Shown here in pieces: positions 60,538 to 64,000 of a stretch of DNA of 64,000 bases (its first letter is position 1; every line of letters starts with the position of its first letter). The position numbers and the translations under genes are program-made. This stretch comes from an uncultured Candidatus Binatia bacterium (GTDB lineage: Bacteria > Desulfobacterota > Binatia > Bin18), in NCBI GenBank assembly GCA_958296235.1, contig OY282457.1, positions 3,963,338 to 4,027,337 on the forward strand. The letters are read 5' to 3'. The notes beneath the pieces are model-generated. The model saw only the letters and a program-made list of their open reading frames with translations. It searched no databases and was not told the origin of the DNA.

Positions 60538-61614
60538 GTGCCGGAATCCGAACGTGAGCCGTTTCAACTCGGCATCTTCATGCCCAATTGCAGTCATGCC
60601 TACTGCATCAGTAGCTATAAACCCGAACCCGACGACTGGACGTATGAGTCCAATAAAAACATCGCCCAGGCGGCCGAGGCCGCGGGCTTTGATTTTTTGT
60701 TTCCGGTCAGCCGCTGGCGCGGGTTTGGCGGCGAGACCAATTATCTGGGCACCTCGCTCGAAACCATGACCTGGGCCGCGGCTATTCTGGCGGCCACGCA
60801 AACCATTCGGGTGTACTCCACCGTCCATGTGCCGGTTTTCCATCCGCTGGTGGCGGCCAAGATGGGCGGGACGCTGGATCATATCGGGCAGGGCCGCTGG
60901 GGCATTAACATCGTCAGCGGCTGGAGCGCCGCCGAGTTCGGCATGATGGGCATAGAACTCCTGCCGCATGCCGAACGCTATCAACGCACCGCGGCCTTTA
61001 TTGAAATCCTCAAAGGACTGTGGACTCAGGAGCCGGGCTCTTTTACGCATGTTTCCCCCTGGTACCACATCACCGACGGTTATGTGATGCCTCAGCCCAT
61101 GCAGCAACCGCACCCGCCGATTGTGAACGCCGGCACGTCTGATGCTGCCCGCGACTTGGTAGCCCGCCTGTGCGACTGGGCTTTTATTGCCCCGCCTTCG
61201 GCTGAAGCCACGCCCGACATGGCGGATGACTTCAAGCAGCGGGCGCAGGCGTACGGCCGACAGGTCCGTTGCGCCGGGATGCCGTTTGTGCTGTGGCGCG
61301 AGACCGAGCAGGAAGCCCGGGCCGAAGTGCAACGGATTAGGGATCAGACGGATATGGTGGCCGCCCAGAACTGGGCGAGCGGCCTGAGCATCGGCAGTGA
61401 GTCCATGACCGGCTTTAGCCTCAAGATGCTGGCGCTGGGGGCCGGGGCGCTGCCGGTGGTCGGCACCGCGGACCAGGTCGCCGAGCAACTGGCCCGTTTG
61501 TATGAATTGGGTATGGATGGCGTGCTGATCGAGTTTCTGCACTATTATGATGACACCGTGCGGTTTGGTCAGGAGATCGTTCCTCTGCTACGACAGATGG
61601 GAGTAGTGGCGTAG
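60538..61614 (+). CDS. LLM-class flavin monooxygenase, SsuD/RutA-like
   Basis: GTG 60538 behind GAAGGAGACC gives 358 residues: MPESEREPFQLGIFMPNCSH. Hallmarks are NIAQAAEAAGFDFLFPVSRWRGFGG, MTWAAAILAATQTIRVYSTVHVPVFHPLVAAK, ISWGINIVSGW-like WGINIVSGWSAAEFGMMGIELLPHAERY and HPPIVNAGTSDAARDLVARLCDWAF. The IVSGW and HAERY elements resemble alkanesulfonate monooxygenase SsuD and pyrimidine oxygenase RutA. It oxidises a small organic compound with reduced FMN supplied in trans. It and the SDR that follows may be one pathway; substrate unknown. Confidence 0.9.
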   Translation: MPESEREPFQLGIFMPNCSHAYCISSYKPEPDDWTYESNKNIAQAAEAAGFDFLFPVSRWRGFGGETNYLGTSLETMTWAAAILAATQTIRVYSTVHVPVFHPLVAAKMGGTLDHIGQGRWGINIVSGWSAAEFGMMGIELLPHAERYQRTAAFIEILKGLWTQEPGSFTHVSPWYHITDGYVMPQPMQQPHPPIVNAGTSDAARDLVARLCDWAFIAPPSAEATPDMADDFKQRAQAYGRQVRCAGMPFVLWRETEQEARAEVQRIRDQTDMVAAQNWASGLSIGSESMTGFSLKMLALGAGALPVVGTADQVAEQLARLYELGMDGVLIEFLHYYDDTVRFGQEIVPLLRQMGVVA

Positions 61615-61786
61615 GTCTCTCGTTGAGTTTGGGGCCATGCCGTCCCCTCTCAAGCCGAGTGCTGTCCATTATCAGGCGGGGCGGCCTGGATTACACAGCC
61701 AGAGCAAACGGTTATGATTGACTATCTGGTTGCCCACTACGGACCAGAGAAGTGAGACCGACGAAGAAAGAACAGGAGGTAACAGC

Positions 61787-62545
61787 ATGGGACAGTTGGA
61801 TGGAAAAGTTGCGCTCATCACGGGCGCGGGTTCGGGGATTGGTCGGGCGTCGGCTTTAGCGTTTGCGCGTGAGGGGGCCAAAGTTGCGGTCGCCGATATT
61901 GTGGTTGAGGGGGGCGAAGAGACGGTGCGGATGGTCAAAGAAGCTGGTGGTGAAGCATTTTTTATTCAGGTCGATGTCTCAAACGCGGCTGAGGTCGAGG
62001 CTATGGTGAACACGGTGGTGGACACCTACGGCCGGATTGACTGCGCTTATAATAACGCAGGCATCGAAGGCCGGCTGGCTTCGACGGATGAATATCCCGA
62101 GGACGTGTTTGATAAAGTGATCGACATTAACCTGACTGGCGTGTGGCTGTGCATGAAATACGAGCTGCCGCATATGCTCAAACAGGGCAGCGGAGCGATT
62201 GTGAATACGGCCTCGGGGGCCGGTTTGATCGGAGTGGCCGGCATGTCTGCCTATGTGGCGAGCAAGCACGGGGTGGTTGGGTTGACCAAAACCGCGGCCC
62301 TGGAATACGCCAAGTCTGGCATTCGGGTGAATTCCGTCTGCCCTGGGCTGATTCAGACGCCTATGGTGGAGCGTCTTACCGCTGACCAACCGCAACTGGG
62401 TGAAGCTCTGGTTGCGGCCGAGCCGGTCGGGCGAACCGGCAAACCGGAAGAAATCGCCGAATCCGTGGTCTGGCTGAGTTCGGACGCGGCCTCGTTTGTG
62501 ACCGGCCACGCCATGTCGGTTGACGGTGGGTTTGTGGCCCAATAA
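61787..62545 (+). CDS. Short-chain dehydrogenase/reductase (classical SDR)
   Basis: ATG 61787 preceded by ACAGGAGGT gives 252 residues. It is a textbook classical SDR: VALITGAGSGIGRASALAFA (TGxxxGxG), VAVADIVV, VDVSNAAEVEAM, YNNAGIEG (NNAG), the catalytic Ser in VNTASGAGL, YVASKHGVVG (YxxxK) and VNSVCPGLIQTPM. The acidic Asp after strand 2 (VADI) suggests NAD preference. Substrate unknown; related enzymes oxidise or reduce secondary alcohols or sugars. It follows the LLM gene by 172 bp. Confidence 0.95.
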   Translation: MGQLDGKVALITGAGSGIGRASALAFAREGAKVAVADIVVEGGEETVRMVKEAGGEAFFIQVDVSNAAEVEAMVNTVVDTYGRIDCAYNNAGIEGRLASTDEYPEDVFDKVIDINLTGVWLCMKYELPHMLKQGSGAIVNTASGAGLIGVAGMSAYVASKHGVVGLTKTAALEYAKSGIRVNSVCPGLIQTPMVERLTADQPQLGEALVAAEPVGRTGKPEEIAESVVWLSSDAASFVTGHAMSVDGGFVAQ

Positions 62546-62566
62546 CCCTCGGTCTTCCCTGTCCTG

Positions 62567-62631
62567 CTCCCTCTCCCCTGGAGGCCTGCCCTGAGCCTGT
62601 CGAAGGGGAGGGGGCCAGGGTGAGGGGGAAA
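62567..62631. repeat. Composite GC-rich repeat, inverted full copy
   Basis: CTCCCTCTCCCCTGGAGGCC then TGCCCTGAGCCTGTCGAAGG and GGAGGGGGCCAGGGTGAGGG: module A in reverse complement followed by module B. Same element family as 35938 and 40561. Confidence 0.85.
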
Positions 62632-62667
62632 TGGCAAACTGAGACACTACGGAATATAGCGAAGTCA

Positions 62668-62694
62668 GCAGGTCGGATGAGCAGAGCGTAATCC
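62668..62694. repeat. Second repeat type in the same gap
   Basis: AGCAGGTCGGATGAGCAGAG followed by CGTAATCCG. This 'gtcggat...agcgtaatccg' inverted structure (GTCGGAT/ATCCG arms) resembles another dispersed bacterial repeat. Only one copy was noticed. Confidence 0.4.
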
Positions 62695-62811
62695 GAAAGG
62701 GCGGGCTGTCGGCTTACGTCTGCGGCTCACCTGACCTGCAAGGCTACACCTAAGGGTGAATTGCCCTGACTGAAAACAGGCCCGGGTATCGTGCCAGGCG
62801 GAGGAACGGTC

Positions 62812-63354
62812 ATGGAAGCGCCACTGTGGTTATTGCTCGGCTGGGGCGGGATTGGCGCTATAGATTTTGTCTATAATCACATCTATCGCTACCGCCTCTA
62901 CGCCCACGCCGCCAGTTTTCGCGAGCATGGTGTCCACACCCTGCTCGCCCTGGTCCTCACCGTTACGGTGGTGATGCTGGTCTTTGTTGAAATGGGGAGC
63001 GTCGGATTTACCATCTTTCTCGGCATTCAGGTCCTCGCCGTGATCTTCACTCTGTGGGATGTGTCAATCGAGCCAGCGTCGCGGGCGCCCCTGGGAGGAT
63101 TGCCGCGGCACGAATATGTGCTGCATACGGTTATTTTTCTGCTGCACGGAGCCTTTGTGTGGGCGGTGATTACCAACGCCCATCAGCTAGTTCACGGCGC
63201 GGGATTCGGGGTATGGCGCTGGCCGCCACTGCCCCTGTTTCTGCTTGTTGAGGCGGTGATCTTTGCGCTGGTCGGAGCCGGCGTCTGTGTCTTACACCTC
63301 TACCTGCTCAGCGTGGGCTACCGAACGCTCAAAACAGGGGTCGCGGCCGGCTGA
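62812..63354 (+). CDS. Integral membrane protein, unknown
   Basis: The ATG at 62812 follows GCGGAGGAACGGTC; a GTG at 62791 would add seven residues. The 180-residue product has five hydrophobic segments: about 4-22, 42-60, 67-85, 106-126 and 147-167. Charged tracts HIYRYRLYAHAASFREHGVH and SIEPASRAPLGGLPRHEY lie between them, with several histidines in a His/Arg/Tyr-rich loop (YNHIYRYRLYAHA) that could bind metal or heme; this is speculation. No family recognised. Confidence 0.7.
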   Translation: MEAPLWLLLGWGGIGAIDFVYNHIYRYRLYAHAASFREHGVHTLLALVLTVTVVMLVFVEMGSVGFTIFLGIQVLAVIFTLWDVSIEPASRAPLGGLPRHEYVLHTVIFLLHGAFVWAVITNAHQLVHGAGFGVWRWPPLPLFLLVEAVIFALVGAGVCVLHLYLLSVGYRTLKTGVAAG

Positions 63355-63560
63355 TGGAACCGCAGGAAGGCCAAATCGCATGGGCGTCCCCTCCTTTTGG
63401 AAGCCATCTAGCCCCGGCGGTGGGAGCGTGTCAACCGTTTCTTCTGTGTGAAATATAAGGTCTTTTTTCGGAAGTGGGAGCATCTTGCCCGCATGAGTCA
63501 CCTCCGAGGAGGGGAGGGGAAAGGGGCAAATGGATGCTGTAGAGGAGGGAGGGCAGCATA

Positions 63561-63984
63561 TTATTCCCAACACACGAGCTGAAACCGGCGATATTGCCGA
63601 ATATCAATAAAATCATGACGGTTCAGCGTAATGACAGTGGCTCCGATAGAACGAGCGGCGAGCGCGATTAAAACGTCAAAGGAGAGTTCTTGAATCTTCC
63701 GTTTCTCATAGCCTTTTTCAGCCGCAAGACGCGCAACGATGGTCGCACTGTCCTGCCAATCTTTCGCCGTCGGGGTAATCAGACGAAGACTGGCGGCCAG
63801 GTCTCGTGCAAATGCCTGTTCGGTGGCAGTCCGAGACCCTCTCAGCAATTCATGAATGACAACGGAACTGCCCCGAAACAAAAATGGGCTTGCGAGAATT
63901 TTTTGGGTAAAACGGCCGGGTACGGAAGTTATCGATGTAAACCGAGGTATCCAGAATGGCGAGACTAACGGTCTTGGAAGGCAT
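63561..63984 (-). pseudogene. VapC-like PIN-domain toxin with a single-base frameshift
   Basis: From ATG 63984 the frame reads MPSKTVSLAILDTSVYIDNF (first PIN Asp in LDTS) and then RTRPFYPKN, out of frame. In the +1 frame the sequence continues GRFTQKILASPFLFRGSSVV, IHELLRGSRTATE (Glu motif), DVLIALAARSIGATVITLNRHDF (Asp motifs) and ends LVCWE. One extra base near 63918 (the C run in ACCCGG on the minus strand) explains it. Repairing that base yields a ~140-residue VapC. It may be real decay or a sequencing indel. Any antitoxin would lie beyond the right edge. Confidence 0.75.
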
Positions 63985-64000
63985 CCGGCTCGCCAACCCC

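Noticed and set aside
1..64000. CRISPR arrays, rRNA and tRNA genes
   Set aside because: I saw no regularly spaced direct repeats with unique spacers and no cloverleaf or rRNA-like sequences; a covariance-model scan would be needed to exclude a tRNA.

Overview
The window looks like the chromosome of an uncultured, high-GC, Gram-negative-type bacterium. That rests on a Wzx/Wzy/Wzz-type envelope polysaccharide locus, lipoprotein and Sec signals, and dispersed palindromic repeats. Four luciferase-like (LLM) flavin monooxygenase genes, a family III CoA-transferase, an acetamidase/formamidase, an acyl-CoA dehydrogenase, an SDR and a GST give it the flavour of soil- or sponge-associated Tectomicrobia/Binatota-like or deltaproteobacterial genomes. 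This is inference: no rRNA or tRNA was seen, so the lineage cannot be fixed from the window.

Layout. 1-3.3 kb: 3' part of an acyl-CoA dehydrogenase, a secreted protein and a DszA/NtaA-type monooxygenase. 3.3-31.1 kb: a large exopolysaccharide/O-antigen region. It has two Wzy-type polymerases/ligases (3316, 28103), two flippases (13267, 26496), an initiating polyprenyl-phosphate sugar transferase (4604), a Wzz-like protein (29536), ManC, a GDP-mannose 3,5-epimerase-like enzyme, six or so glycosyltransferases, a sulfotransferase, a methyltransferase, a B12-radical SAM protein, a CapK-like ligase and a DUF362 protein. The left cluster runs to about 15.9 kb. The right one is a plus-strand block (16.3-22.3 kb) facing a tightly overlapping minus-strand operon (31.1-22.3 kb).

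31.4-35.5 kb: catabolic genes, several decayed. An F420-type LLM enzyme and an intact acetamidase sit among remnants of a FAD oxidoreductase, an ornithine cyclodeaminase and an HpaB-type hydroxylase with two in-frame stops. 35.4-45.0 kb: mixed accessory genes, including an OLD-like ATPase/TOPRIM-like pair, HAD phosphatase, aminotransferase, GST, MFS transporter, an orphan Pycsar-effector-like membrane protein, a lipoprotein and a methyltransferase. 45.0-49.6 kb: a SxtJ / DUF5989 / carbamoyltransferase / SGNH-hydrolase cassette followed by a truncated second SGNH copy.

49.6-52.6 kb: a minus-strand three-gene unit (Dam-type adenine methylase, ParB-like protein, PD-(D/E)XK-like protein) that abuts the truncated SGNH copy and looks like a restriction-type island. 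52.7-55.3 kb: LLM monooxygenase and CoA-transferase. 55.3-60.5 kb: a second island with a nuclease-like protein, then a PIN-kinase-zinc-ribbon fusion, a TerY-like vWA protein and a PP2C phosphatase in one direction, followed by a BrnT-type toxin/antitoxin pair. 60.5-64 kb: LLM monooxygenase, SDR, membrane protein and a frameshifted VapC-like toxin.

The most promising under-described system is the PIN-kinase/vWA/PP2C unit (56347-59768), a TerY-phosphorylation-triad-like module whose kinase carries an N-terminal RNase-type PIN domain. The Dam/ParB/nuclease operon, the ATPase/TOPRIM-like pair and the orphan PycTM-like gene are further candidate defence functions. A modular GC-rich palindromic repeat family recurs at least seven times between genes.
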